Shown piece after piece: positions 35,203 through 43,486 of a DNA stretch of 64,000 bases. The number at the start of each line of letters is the position of its first letter. Positions within the stretch are counted from its first letter, which is position 1. The DNA is from Mycolicibacterium rufum. Lineage in GTDB: Bacteria; Actinomycetota; Actinomycetes; Mycobacteriales; Mycobacteriaceae. The notes under the pieces are model-generated. The model had not been told where the DNA came from and ran no database searches. It was given only the letters and a program-made list of their open reading frames with translations. The stretch spans positions 5,686,446-5,750,445 of the forward strand of contig NZ_CP092427.2 in assembly GCF_022374875.2 (NCBI RefSeq), read 5' to 3'. A program made the position numbers and the translations under genes.

Positions 35203-37005
35203 GTGAGCAGTGCTGTGAGCTACGACACGATCATCCGCAACGGCCGCTGGTTCGACGGCACCGGCGCCCCGTCGGCCGTCCGGACGATCGGCATCAAGGG
35301 CGGCCACGTCGCGGTCATCACCGACGACGACCTGGCCGACGCCGACGCCGCGGAGGTGATCGACGCGTCCGGCAAATGGGTGCTGCCCGGCATGCTCGAC
35401 ATCCACACCCACTACGACGTCGAGGTGCTCGGCGGCCCCGCGCTGGCCGAGTCGCTGCGCCACGGCGTCACCACGGTGCTGCTCGGCTCCTGCTCGCTGT
35501 CCACCCTCTACGTCAACGGTCAGGACGCCGGCGACATCTTCGGCCGGGTCGAGGCGATCCCCCGCGAGTACGTCATCGACGCCATCGACCGGCACAAGAC
35601 GTGGACCAACGGCGAGGAGTACATCGCCGCCCTCGAGGACCGACCGCTGGGCCCCAACGTCGCCGCGTTCATCGGCCACTCGGACATGCGCGCCGCCACC
35701 ATGGGTCTGGACCGCGCCACCCGCTCCGATGAACGCCCGACCAAAGCGGAGCAGGCGCAGATGGAGCGGATGCTCGCCGAAGCGCTGCGTGCCGGCTTCG
35801 TCGGAATGTCCTCGCAGCAGCTGCTTTTCGACAAGCTCGACGGCGAGGTCTGCCGGTCACGCACGTTGCCGTCCACCTACGCCAAGCCCCGTGAGCTGCG
35901 CCGGCTCAAGTCGCTGCTGCGCCGGTCCGGTCGGGTGCTGCAGTCCGGACCCGACATCCAGAACCCGCTCAACATCGGCTCCCAGGCCTTCGGTTCGGTG
36001 GGCTTTCTGCGCAACCCGCTCAAGACCAGCCTGCTCTCGGCGGCCGACGTCAAGTCCAATCCGGTGGCGATCAAGGTGCTGGGCCCGCTGGCCAAGCTGG
36101 TCAACCGCCTCGGCGGCGACTTCCGCTGGCAGCACCTGCCCGTGCCGTTCGAGGTGTACGCCGACGGCATCGACCTGGTGATCTTCGAGGAGTTCGGGGC
36201 CGGCGCGGCGGCGCTGCACCTGCGCGACGAGGTCGAGCGCAACGCGCTGCTGCGCGACGAGACCTACCGGCGCCGGTTCCGCAAGGACTACGACGCGAAG
36301 TTCGGCATGCGGGTGTGGCACCGCGACTTCTTCGACGCCGAGATCGTCGACTGCCCCGACGCCTCGGTGATCGGCAAGTCGTTCGGTCAGGTCGGCCGGG
36401 ACCGCGGCGGCCTGCACCCGGTCGACGCGTTCCTCGACCTGGTGCTCGAGCACGGCACCGCGCTGCGGTGGCACACCACGATCTCCAACCACCGCCCCGA
36501 GGTGCTCAAGATGCTGGCCCGCGACCCGGGCGTGCAGATGGGGTTCTCCGATGCCGGAGCCCACCTGCGCAACATGGCGTTCTACAACATGGGGTTGCGT
36601 CTGCTGCGGCACGTGCGCGACGCCGACCGCGCCGGAACACCGTTCATGACCGTCGAACAGGCCGTGCACCGGCTCACCGGTGAACTGGCCGACTGGTACC
36701 GGATCGACGCCGGGCATCTGCGCGTGGGCGACCGTGCCGATGTCGTCGTCCTCGACCCCGAACGCCTCGACGGCTCGCTCGACGACTATGCCGAGGAGCC
36801 CGTGGACCAGTACGGCGGGCTGTCGCGGATGGTCAACCGCAACGACGCCACCGTGACCGCGGTGTTCGTCGGTGGCCGGGCGGTGTTCCGTGAGGGTGTG
36901 CCCACTGCGCTGGTCGGCACCCGCCGCACCGGGCGGTTCCTGCGCGCGGCCCACCGGGCGCCCGCGCTGCCCGCCCAGGAAGACGTCCTGACCCGTGTCG
37001 GCTGA
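35203..37005 (+). CDS. N-acyl-D-amino-acid deacylase-like amidohydrolase (1)
   Basis: A 600-aa amidohydrolase of the D-aminoacylase/dihydroorotase-like group. GMLDIHTHYDVE is the first metal-binding motif (HxH), GHSDMRAAT lies on another barrel strand, and FSDAGAHLRNM carries the catalytic Asp. The C-terminal composite domain has the LRVGDRADVVVLDPE signature. It could hydrolyse N-acyl-amino acids, hydantoins or other amides. The GTG at 35203 follows GGGG; another GTG is 12 bp downstream. It overlaps the NTF2-like gene by 11 bp, so the three genes to 39213 form an operon. Confidence 0.85.
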   Translation: MSSAVSYDTIIRNGRWFDGTGAPSAVRTIGIKGGHVAVITDDDLADADAAEVIDASGKWVLPGMLDIHTHYDVEVLGGPALAESLRHGVTTVLLGSCSLSTLYVNGQDAGDIFGRVEAIPREYVIDAIDRHKTWTNGEEYIAALEDRPLGPNVAAFIGHSDMRAATMGLDRATRSDERPTKAEQAQMERMLAEALRAGFVGMSSQQLLFDKLDGEVCRSRTLPSTYAKPRELRRLKSLLRRSGRVLQSGPDIQNPLNIGSQAFGSVGFLRNPLKTSLLSAADVKSNPVAIKVLGPLAKLVNRLGGDFRWQHLPVPFEVYADGIDLVIFEEFGAGAAALHLRDEVERNALLRDETYRRRFRKDYDAKFGMRVWHRDFFDAEIVDCPDASVIGKSFGQVGRDRGGLHPVDAFLDLVLEHGTALRWHTTISNHRPEVLKMLARDPGVQMGFSDAGAHLRNMAFYNMGLRLLRHVRDADRAGTPFMTVEQAVHRLTGELADWYRIDAGHLRVGDRADVVVLDPERLDGSLDDYAEEPVDQYGGLSRMVNRNDATVTAVFVGGRAVFREGVPTALVGTRRTGRFLRAAHRAPALPAQEDVLTRVG

Positions 37006-37438
37006 GCAGATCGTCGAGGGGATGTGGGCGGCGCTGTCGGCCCGCGACTGGGAGCAGCTGACGACGTATCTTTCCGAGGACTGCATCTACCTCGACATGC
37101 CCGTGGGTCCCGCCGCGGCCGCCCGCGGCCCCACCGACATCGTCAAGCGGCTCAAGATCGGTCTGGAGCCGCTGGCGTCCTACGAGAACTTCCCGGGCCT
37201 GATGGTGAGCAACGGCGTCGACGTGATGTACGAGCACCACGAGGAATGGCACTGGGCGACAGGCGAATCCGCGGTACTGCAGTTCGTCACGGTGCACAAG
37301 GTGGTCGACGGCAGGATCACGCTGTGGAAGGACTACTGGGAAATGGGGGCGCTGGCCAACCACGCGCCGCCGAGCTGGATGGAAGACTTCGCCACCGCCG
37401 ACATGTCGTGGGTCTTCGACGCGACCGGCCTCGTGTAG
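36995..37438 (+). CDS. Limonene-1,2-epoxide hydrolase family / NTF2-like protein
   Basis: A 147-aa NTF2-fold protein of the LEH type: MWAALSARDWEQLTTYLSED at the first helix and DGRITLWKDYWEMGALANHA at the end, the latter close to Rv2740 (EphG), an epoxide hydrolase. The LEH Asp-Arg-Asp catalytic set is plausible, with the Asp of KDYWE as one member, but not verified. It sits between two amidohydrolases and overlaps the first by 11 bp, which suggests a shared pathway. Confidence 0.78.
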   Translation: MSAEQIVEGMWAALSARDWEQLTTYLSEDCIYLDMPVGPAAAARGPTDIVKRLKIGLEPLASYENFPGLMVSNGVDVMYEHHEEWHWATGESAVLQFVTVHKVVDGRITLWKDYWEMGALANHAPPSWMEDFATADMSWVFDATGLV

Positions 37439-37449
37439 AGGAGAGCCCG

Positions 37450-39213
37450 ATGCTCGATCTGAAGATCACCGGCGGCACGGTCGTCGACGGCACCGGCGCC
37501 GAGCGGTTCCGCGCCGACATCGGGGTCAAGGACGGCAGGATCGTCGAGGTGCGCCGGCGCAGCGGCGACGACGAGGGGCTCACGACCGAGGCCGCCGAGC
37601 AGATCGACGCCACGGGCCGGTTCGTCACCCCGGGTTTCGTCGACGTGCACACCCACTACGACGGTCAGGTCAGCTGGGACGACACGTTGGCGCCGTCGAG
37701 CCTGCACGGGGTCACCACGGTGGTCAGCGGCAACTGCGGGGTGGGTTTCGCGCCGGTGCGGCCGGGCCGCGAGCAGTGGCTCCTCGAGCTGATGGAGGGC
37801 GTCGAGGACATTCCCGGCAGCGCGCTGGCCGAGGGCATCACCTGGGAGTGGGAGAGCTTCTCCCAGTACCTCGACGCCATCGAGAAGCGTTCTCTGGCCG
37901 TCGATTACGGCACGCAGGTGGCGCACGGTGCGGTCCGCGGTTACGCGATGGGCGAGCGCGGGGCCCGCAACGAGGAGGCCGACGCCGACGACATCGCGGC
38001 GATGGCCCGCATCGTGACCGAGGCGATCGAGGCGGGCGCGCTGGGCTTCTCGACGTCGCGCACCGAGGCGCACCGCGCCATCGACGGCGAGCCGGTGCCC
38101 GGCACCTACGCCGCGGAGGCCGAGCTGTTCGGGCTGGGCCGTGCGATGGCCGCCGGGGGGCAGGCCGTGTTCGAGGTGTCGCCGCAGGGGACCGCCGGCG
38201 AGAGCCCGGCCGAGGCCACGATGCGCGAGCTCGACTGGATGACCGCGCTGGCGGACGAGATCGAGCGGCCGGTGTCGTTCACGATGATCCAGACGGCCGG
38301 CGCGCCCGATCTGTGGCGCCGCCAGCTCGAGCGGGCCGGCGCCGCGCTGGACCGGGGCGTCGAGGTCTACGCGCAGTTCGCCGCCCGCCCGTTCGGCATG
38401 CTGTTCGGCTTCGCCGGCTACCACGCGTTCACCCACCGGCCGACCTACCGGAAGCTCAAGGCCGAACTCGGCCACGCCGATCTCATTGCGCGACTGGCGG
38501 ATCCGGCGGTCCGGGCGGCGATCCTCGCCGAGACGGACCTGCCGCCGCAGCCGGTGCCGATGTTCGACGGCCTGTACGCGCTGATCCAGTACAGCGTCGA
38601 CAAGATCTACCCGATCGGCGACCCGCCGGACTACGAACCGACACCGGACATGACCGTGGCCGCGATCGCCGCCCGCCGCGGCGAGGATCCGCTGGCGACG
38701 ATGTACGACCTGATGCTCGAGTCGGACGGCACCGCGATGCTGATGCTGCCGTTCTTCAACTACGCCGAGGGCAACCACGACGCGATCTACGAGATGATGA
38801 CCCACCCGGCCGCCGTGTCGGGGCTCTCCGACGGCGGCGCCCACTGCGGCCTGATCTGTGACGCCTCCTACCCCACCTTCCTGCTCACCCACTGGGCGCG
38901 CGACCGCCACCGCGGCCCGAAGTTCTCCCTCGAGTACGTGGTGCGCAAGCAGACCCTGGACACCGCAACGTTGTTCGGGCTGTCCGATCGCGGCGTGATC
39001 GCCACCGGCCGCAAGGCGGATCTGAACGTGATCGACATGGACGCGCTGCGGCTCGATGTGCCGCGGATGGTGCACGACCTCCCCGCCGGGGGTCGCCGTC
39101 TGCTCCAGGGCGCGACGGGCTACGACGCCACGGTGGTCAGCGGGATCGTGACGCGCCGGCACGGCGCCGACACCGGCGCGCGGCCGGGCCGGCTGCTGCG
39201 CGGCGTGCGTTAG
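37450..39213 (+). CDS. N-acyl-D-amino-acid deacylase-like amidohydrolase (2)
   Basis: A 587-aa amidohydrolase with the same architecture as the gene at 35203 but only distantly similar. [20 protein letters not shown] gives the metal-binding Hx[15 protein letters not shown] carries the Cys that ligates metal in D-aminoacylases; [17 protein letters not shown] is the Asp-containing catalytic strand. In characterised D-aminoacylases a single Zn and that Cys are used. ATG at 37450 has GAGGAGA 6-12 bases upstream. Its last codons overlap the convergent gene by 4 bp. Confidence 0.87.
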   Translation: MLDLKITGGTVVDGTGAERFRADIGVKDGRIVEVRRRSGDDEGLTTEAAEQIDATGRFVTPGFVDVHTHYDGQVSWDDTLAPSSLHGVTTVVSGNCGVGFAPVRPGREQWLLELMEGVEDIPGSALAEGITWEWESFSQYLDAIEKRSLAVDYGTQVAHGAVRGYAMGERGARNEEADADDIAAMARIVTEAIEAGALGFSTSRTEAHRAIDGEPVPGTYAAEAELFGLGRAMAAGGQAVFEVSPQGTAGESPAEATMRELDWMTALADEIERPVSFTMIQTAGAPDLWRRQLERAGAALDRGVEVYAQFAARPFGMLFGFAGYHAFTHRPTYRKLKAELGHADLIARLADPAVRAAILAETDLPPQPVPMFDGLYALIQYSVDKIYPIGDPPDYEPTPDMTVAAIAARRGEDPLATMYDLMLESDGTAMLMLPFFNYAEGNHDAIYEMMTHPAAVSGLSDGGAHCGLICDASYPTFLLTHWARDRHRGPKFSLEYVVRKQTLDTATLFGLSDRGVIATGRKADLNVIDMDALRLDVPRMVHDLPAGGRRLLQGATGYDATVVSGIVTRRHGADTGARPGRLLRGVR

Positions 39214-39698
39214 GACGCCGCGAGCAGGTCGTCGATCTGGTTGGTGGCCGCCGTGGCGCCCTCGATCATGCCCATGTCGAGCACCTTCTGGAGTGCTTCG
39301 ACGGAGGCGTAGGTGCTCACCCAGGTCACCCGGGTCCCGCCGTCGTCGGGCTGGAACGTGACGACGCTTGTGGCCACCGGCAGATCCGGGTTCGGGTTGA
39401 AGTCCAGATCGGCGAACGCGTCGTCGAAGGCGAAGCTGTTCGGCTCGTCGACGGCGGTGACGTGCCACAGGCCCGCGAACTTCTCGCCGTCGGGACCGGT
39501 CATGTAGTAGGTCACCCGGCCGCCGGGCCGCAGGTCGTGGTCGACCACGGTGGCGGGGTATTCCGGTGGCCCCCAGATCTTCTCGAGCTGGCGCGGATCG
39601 GCGTAGATCTGCCAGATGCGCTCGACGGGTGCGGCGAAGTGGGCGACGAGGGTCAGGGTGCGGCTGTCGAGGTCGTGGTGGACGTCGGTCACGGGCAT
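39210..39698 (-). CDS. AHSA1/SRPBCC-domain protein
   Basis: A 162-aa SRPBCC protein of the AHSA1 type: LTLVAHFAAPVERIWQIYADP, KIWGPPEYPATVVDHDLRPG, TYYMTGPDGEKFAG and a Gln/Asp C-terminal helix. It follows the ArsR gene by 2 bp and is its partner; ArsR-SRPBCC pairs are common and widely distributed, with unknown ligands. The operator at 40047 probably controls both. Confidence 0.85.
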   Translation of the reverse strand: MPVTDVHHDLDSRTLTLVAHFAAPVERIWQIYADPRQLEKIWGPPEYPATVVDHDLRPGGRVTYYMTGPDGEKFAGLWHVTAVDEPNSFAFDDAFADLDFNPNPDLPVATSVVTFQPDDGGTRVTWVSTYASVEALQKVLDMGMIEGATAATNQIDDLLAAS

Positions 39699-39700
39699 GG

Positions 39701-40042
39701 TCAATCCTCCTGGATGTTGTCGGATGCGATGAGGTCGTCGATGCGCGCGACCCGGCCGCGCCACACCTGCTCCAATTCGGCGAGCAGCGACGCCACCGAC
39801 CGGACCGCGGTCACGTCGCCGCTGGCCAGTTGCTCACGGCCGCGCCGCCGCTTGGTGATCAGGCCGGCCCGGTCGAGGACCGCGACGTGCTTCTGCACGG
39901 CCGCGAAACTCATGTCGTAGTCGGCCGCGAGCGCCGAGACCGAGTGCTCCCCCGCCATCACCCGACGCAGGATGTCGCGCCGGGTGCGGTCGGCCAACGC
40001 GTGGAACAGCGCGTCGGTCCGGTCCTCGTCGATGACGATCAC
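39701..40042 (-). CDS. ArsR-family winged-helix repressor
   Basis: A 113-aa ArsR protein from GTG at 40042. DALFHALADRTRRDILRRVM, then SVSALAADYDMSFAAVQKHVAVLDRAGLI is the winged HTH. No cysteine or histidine metal site is evident, as in the SRPBCC-partnered ArsR branch. Alternative starts GTG 40048 and TTG 40057 lie inside the 30-bp palindrome at 40047-40076. Given that overlap, the gene is probably autorepressed. Confidence 0.82.
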   Translation of the reverse strand: MIVIDEDRTDALFHALADRTRRDILRRVMAGEHSVSALAADYDMSFAAVQKHVAVLDRAGLITKRRRGREQLASGDVTAVRSVASLLAELEQVWRGRVARIDDLIASDNIQED

Positions 40043-40046
40043 CCTC

Positions 40047-40076
40047 ACAACATACAACCGATCGGTTGTATGTTGT
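40047..40076. promoter_or_regulatory. 30-bp perfect palindrome, ArsR operator
   Basis: A perfect, uninterrupted dyad: the left arm ACAACATACAACCGA (40047-40061) and right arm TCGGTTGTATGTTGT (40062-40076). It ends 5 bp before the ArsR GTG and begins 10 bp from the end of glnA3. A dimer-bound operator for the ArsR protein is the likely role; a glnA3 terminator is an alternative. Confidence 0.7.
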
Positions 40077-40086
40077 CAAGGTCCGG

Positions 40087-41439
40087 CTACACGCTCCAGG
40101 CGAGGCGGAACTTCGCGGCCAGCTGCTCGGGACTCAGGTCGGCGAAGTTCTCCTGCTCGTAGCGACGCACCCCGACCACGGCGTCGACCACCGCATCACC
40201 CAGGATCGTGCGCATCAGCGCCGAACCGGCGAGGGCGTCGAGCACCGCACGCTGGTCGGTGCCCAGCACGGTGATGCCGGCCGCGGCACGCTGGTCCTCC
40301 GACAGCGACGACGGGTCCACCGCCACCTCGTCGGGCAGCGCGAGTCCCCGCTCGACACCGTCGAGGGCCAGGCCGAGAATCGCCGCCGATGCCAGGTACG
40401 GATTGGCCGACGGGTCGATGATCTTGACCTCGACGTTGGCGCCGTGCACGTTCGCGGGCCCCGCGGTCAGGAACCGCACCGCGGCCTCGCGGTTCTCGGT
40501 ACCCCAGCACGCGTACGCCCCGGCCCAACTGCCCGGCTGCATCCGCAGCCCGGACAGGATCGATCCGCTGAGCACACCCTGTGCGTCGGCGAGGCCGGCG
40601 AGCACCCCGGCCACCGCCGACGCACCCTCGGCGGTCATGCCTGCCGGTCCGTCGCCGCCGGAGAACACCGGGGTCTCCTCGCGTGTCAACGAGAAGTGTT
40701 GATGCGCACCGGAACCGACGCTGCCCGCGAACGGCACCGGTGACAGGCTCACCCGCACGCCGTACTTGCGGGCCACCCGGCCGATGATGATGCGCATCAG
40801 CGTCACGGAGTCGGCAGCGGCGACAGGCTTCTGCGGGGCCAGCGAGATCTCGAACTGGTTGGCGCCGTACTCGGGATGAAACTGCTCGATGGCCACCCCC
40901 GAGGCGGTCGCGGCCGCCGTGACATCCCGGACGAACCCCTCGAACTCGAGCACCCCGGCAAGCCCGTACTGCGCCCACAGGTGGCTGGGCAGCGCACTGC
41001 CGTCGGGGCCGACCAACACGAATTCGATCTCGTGGCCCATCATCGCCTCGAGTCCCGCGCCCGCGAGCCTGTCCGCGACGCGGCGCAACGCGCCACGGGT
41101 GCAGAACGGATCGGGCGCGCCGTTCTGATCGAAGAAATCGCCCGGCGCCCAAGCCAATCCGTCACCGAGGATGCGCAGTCCGCCCAGATCGATGCGGATG
41201 CGCTGATCGCCGACGACGCCGGTGGCGGCGGTGAACACGATGCCGGCCTGGTCGATGGTGAACACGTGCCAGACCGGGCTGGCGCCCAACCCGGGATCGG
41301 CGAACGAGCCCATGCGGCGCAGCGGGATCGTCTTGGCGTGAATGAGACCGGCCGGGTTGACCACGGTGCCGATCAGGGTGGCGACTCCGTCGGACTCCAG
41401 TTGGGCGATCGCCGCGGCGGCGAGCGGTTTGGCGGTCAT
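40087..41439 (-). CDS. glnA3: Glutamine synthetase-like ligase GlnA3
   Basis: A 450-aa glutamine synthetase superfamily protein. From memory it is nearly co-linear with M. tuberculosis GlnA3 (Rv1878, 450 aa): AAAAIAQLESDGVATLIGTV, RIDLGGLRILGDGLAW, QFHPEYGANQFEISL, GSGAHQHFSL, IYACWGTENREAA-like segment and the C-terminal KFRLAWSV. GlnA3 enzymes are not the main ammonia-assimilating enzyme; Streptomyces GlnA3 glutamylates polyamines, and M. tuberculosis GlnA3 has been reported to act on spermine. The agmatinase family gene at 27476 is in the same window. ATG at 41439 is used; ATG at 41463 is possible. Confidence 0.9.
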   Translation of the reverse strand: MTAKPLAAAAIAQLESDGVATLIGTVVNPAGLIHAKTIPLRRMGSFADPGLGASPVWHVFTIDQAGIVFTAATGVVGDQRIRIDLGGLRILGDGLAWAPGDFFDQNGAPDPFCTRGALRRVADRLAGAGLEAMMGHEIEFVLVGPDGSALPSHLWAQYGLAGVLEFEGFVRDVTAAATASGVAIEQFHPEYGANQFEISLAPQKPVAAADSVTLMRIIIGRVARKYGVRVSLSPVPFAGSVGSGAHQHFSLTREETPVFSGGDGPAGMTAEGASAVAGVLAGLADAQGVLSGSILSGLRMQPGSWAGAYACWGTENREAAVRFLTAGPANVHGANVEVKIIDPSANPYLASAAILGLALDGVERGLALPDEVAVDPSSLSEDQRAAAGITVLGTDQRAVLDALAGSALMRTILGDAVVDAVVGVRRYEQENFADLSPEQLAAKFRLAWSV

Positions 41440-41468
41440 CCGGCCATTGTGCCGCCCGCCCATCCGCT

Positions 41469-41951
41469 TCACAGCGTGATCTTGCAGGCCTGTCCGATGT
41501 CGAGGGTGCTCAGCATCCGGCCCATCCCCACCCACATCGCGCACGAGATCGCGAGGTCGGTCAGCAGGGCATCGTCGAAGTGCTCCTTGGCGCGGGCCCA
41601 GAAGTCCTCGTCGTCGCGCAGACCGGTGTGATCGGTGGCGAACCGGTGGGCGAACTCCATGGCGACGCGCTCGGCGTCGCTGTAGCCGGGCCAGGTCCGC
41701 CACTGGGCGGCGTAGTCGTAGAACTCTTCGGTGATGCCGTGGGCCTCGCCCTCGGTGTCACGGGTGTTCTGGCACGTCACGCACTCGTTGGCGAGGGCGA
41801 TGACGATGCGCGCCGCCTCCCGGGTGCGCATCGGCAGCCGGTTCTTCTCGTAGACCGCGTGGCTGAACTTCGCCATCGCGGTGCCCAGTTCCGGTGACGT
41901 CACCGCGAAGCCGGTCACGTCGTCGTCGGCGAAGTCCCCGATTCGGCTCAT
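41469..41951 (-). CDS. Carboxymuconolactone decarboxylase family protein (AhpD-like)
   Basis: A 160-aa CMD/AhpD-fold protein. The redox-type motif ECVTCQNTRD holds a CxxC pair; the surrounding MRTREAARIVIALANE and HGITEEFYDYAAQWRTWPGY segments are typical of CMD. It is divergent in direction from nothing, but reads on the same strand as bfrA upstream. An exact KstR-type site lies only 8 bp before the ATG, so it is a candidate sterol-regulon member; peroxidase/alkylhydroperoxidase or decarboxylase activity is unknown. Confidence 0.82.
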   Translation of the reverse strand: MSRIGDFADDDVTGFAVTSPELGTAMAKFSHAVYEKNRLPMRTREAARIVIALANECVTCQNTRDTEGEAHGITEEFYDYAAQWRTWPGYSDAERVAMEFAHRFATDHTGLRDDEDFWARAKEHFDDALLTDLAISCAMWVGMGRMLSTLDIGQACKITL

Positions 41952-41959
41952 GGCCGGAT

Positions 41960-41973
41960 TGTAACGTGTTCCA
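41960..41973. promoter_or_regulatory. KstR-type operator
   Basis: TGTAACGTGTTCCA fits TnnAACnnGTTnnA at every defined position. It sits 8 bp upstream of the CMD start, between bfrA's stop and that gene, overlapping the likely promoter. Confidence 0.68.
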
Positions 41974-41994
41974 GTTCCCGGCCGGGCCGGTTGA

Positions 41995-42474
41995 CTACTG
42001 CGGCGGGCGCGACACGCACTGGGCGAGGTAGAGCTCCTCACCGAGTTTGTTCATCAGCTCGAGTTGGGTCTCGAGGTAGTCGATGTGCAGTTCCTCGTCG
42101 GCCAGGATCTCCTCGAAGAGGTTCGCCGACGTGGCGTCGCCCTTCTCTCGGCACATGATCACGCCCGGTCGCAGTCGCGCCACGACCTCGTGCTCGATCG
42201 CGAGATCGGCCTCGAACTGTTCGCGGACGGTCTGGCCGACCCGCAGGGAGAACAGCCGCTGGTAGTTCGGCAGCCCGTCGAGGATCAGGATGCGGTCGGT
42301 GATCTTCTCCGCATGCACCATCTCCTCGAACGATTCCTTGCGGGTGTGCGCCGCCAGTTCGGTGAAGCCCCAATTGTCCTGCATCTTGGAGTGCAGGAAG
42401 TACTGGTTGATCGCCGTGAGTTCGCTCGTCAGCTGCTCGTTGAGCAACTTCAGAACCTCGGGATCCCCTTGCAT
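41995..42474 (-). CDS. bfrA: Bacterioferritin A
   Basis: A 159-aa heme-containing ferritin that stores iron in a 24-mer shell. Met52 in FEEMVHAE is the heme ligand; ferroxidase ligands Glu18, Glu51, His54, Glu94, Glu127 and His130 are all present (ADEELHIDYLE). In M. tuberculosis BfrA is regulated by IdeR; here a divergent 184-bp promoter region shares an IdeR-like box near the next gene. Synteny with glnA3 is as in M. tuberculosis (Rv1876-Rv1878). Confidence 0.95.
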   Translation of the reverse strand: MQGDPEVLKLLNEQLTSELTAINQYFLHSKMQDNWGFTELAAHTRKESFEEMVHAEKITDRILILDGLPNYQRLFSLRVGQTVREQFEADLAIEHEVVARLRPGVIMCREKGDATSANLFEEILADEELHIDYLETQLELMNKLGEELYLAQCVSRPPQ

Positions 42475-42600
42475 GGCTAGCTCCTCGAACGCTGATGAAC
42501 CGTCTGGACGGGCTGTGGGCTGAGCACGTTCAATCTAGTGCACCGGCCATGGCGGCACGCGCATCATGGTGACTGTGTCCGCCGACCTGGACTGCCGCGC

Positions 42601-42619
42601 TCAGGTAAGGATAGACTGC
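42601..42619. promoter_or_regulatory. Weak IdeR-box-like sequence
   Basis: TCAGGTAAGGATAGACTGC agrees with the mycobacterial IdeR consensus TTAGGTTAGGCTAACCTAA at 12 of 19 positions, most of them in the left half. It lies 40 bp upstream of the gene at 42659 and 127 bp from bfrA. The degraded right half makes binding uncertain. Confidence 0.35.
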
Positions 42620-42658
42620 GCTAACTGTTCAGGGCTGACAGACGGGCGAGGATGACCG

Positions 42659-43291
42659 ATGGGTGAGCATGATCTGCACTCATTCATCCTGGCGTGCGAC
42701 TTCCGCGTCGACGACGTCGAGCACATGTGGACCTGGCTGGGCCGGCACCGCGACGAACTCTCCTCGATCGGCGCCCACCACGTCGTGCTCTACGAGTCCA
42801 TCTGGGAACCGCGGCGGGTGCTCGTGACCATCGGGATCCGGCAGGCCGCCTCGTTGCGCGAGGTGCTGCGCTCGCCGGCCATCTTCGAATGGTTCGACAT
42901 CTCGGGCGCCGAGGACATCCCGCCGATCTTCTGCGGTGAGGTCGTTGAGAAGATCGACCTGCTGGGCGGCGGATTCGAGCGGCACGTCGGACGCGTCGTG
43001 GTCGGGGTGATGTCGTCGGTCGACGACGTACCGACCCTGATGGAGAAGGTGCACGACGGGCTGGACCGGTTCGCCGGCGGCGGCGTGCGCAAGATCTGGG
43101 TGTACCGCGCGCTCGACGACGGACACGAGGTGCTGATCCTGCAGGAGATCGCCGACGAGGCGAGCGCCCGGCAGTGGATCGATCATCCCGACGCGGCGGC
43201 GGAGTGGATGAGTCACGCCGGTATGGGCGCCTACCCCACCCAGTTCGTCGGCAGGTTCGCGCACCTGATGAGCGTGGGCGGGCGGGAGTAG
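42659..43291 (+). CDS. Conserved hypothetical protein with duplicated ferredoxin-like domain
   Basis: A 210-aa protein of two similar halves. The first ends VLVTIGIRQAASLREVLRSP, AIFEWFDISGAEDIPPIFCG, the second EVLILQEIADEASARQWIDH, then PDAAAEWMSHAGMGAYPTQF; aligned by eye the halves share the pattern of a dimeric alpha-beta barrel. Database copies are sometimes mislabelled fatty-acid-CoA ligase. It lies between bfrA and bfd and reads into bfd with a 6-bp gap, so an iron-related role is plausible, though not shown. Confidence 0.72.
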   Translation: MGEHDLHSFILACDFRVDDVEHMWTWLGRHRDELSSIGAHHVVLYESIWEPRRVLVTIGIRQAASLREVLRSPAIFEWFDISGAEDIPPIFCGEVVEKIDLLGGGFERHVGRVVVGVMSSVDDVPTLMEKVHDGLDRFAGGGVRKIWVYRALDDGHEVLILQEIADEASARQWIDHPDAAAEWMSHAGMGAYPTQFVGRFAHLMSVGGRE

Positions 43292-43297
43292 CGGCCG

Positions 43298-43486
43298 ATG
43301 TTCGTCTGTCTGTGCACCGGAACCACGAGTCACGTGGTGGACGAGGTCGTGGCCAAGGGCGCCCGGACGTCCAAGGACATTGCCGAGGCGTGCGGCGCGG
43401 GCGGGGACTGCGGCCGGTGCCGCCGGACGTTGCGGGCGATCATCGAGGCGCACTTCGCGCAGTGCGACGCCTCGGTCAGTCGCTAG
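43298..43486 (+). CDS. bfd: Bacterioferritin-associated ferredoxin
   Basis: A 62-aa [2Fe-2S] protein that reduces bacterioferritin to release iron. Cluster ligands fit the Bfd pattern C4-x-C6...C38-x2-C41 (FVCLCTG and DCGRC); an additional Cys32 is present. It is downstream of the duplicated-domain gene and overlaps the convergent echA gene by 11 bp. With bfrA nearby it completes an iron storage and release pair. Confidence 0.9.
   Translation: MFVCLCTGTTSHVVDEVVAKGARTSKDIAEACGAGGDCGRCRRTLRAIIEAHFAQCDASVSR

Noticed and set aside
35857..37086. A 409-codon minus-strand frame opposite the first amidohydrolase
   Set aside because: Same antisense composition bias; the plus strand has a clear protein family.
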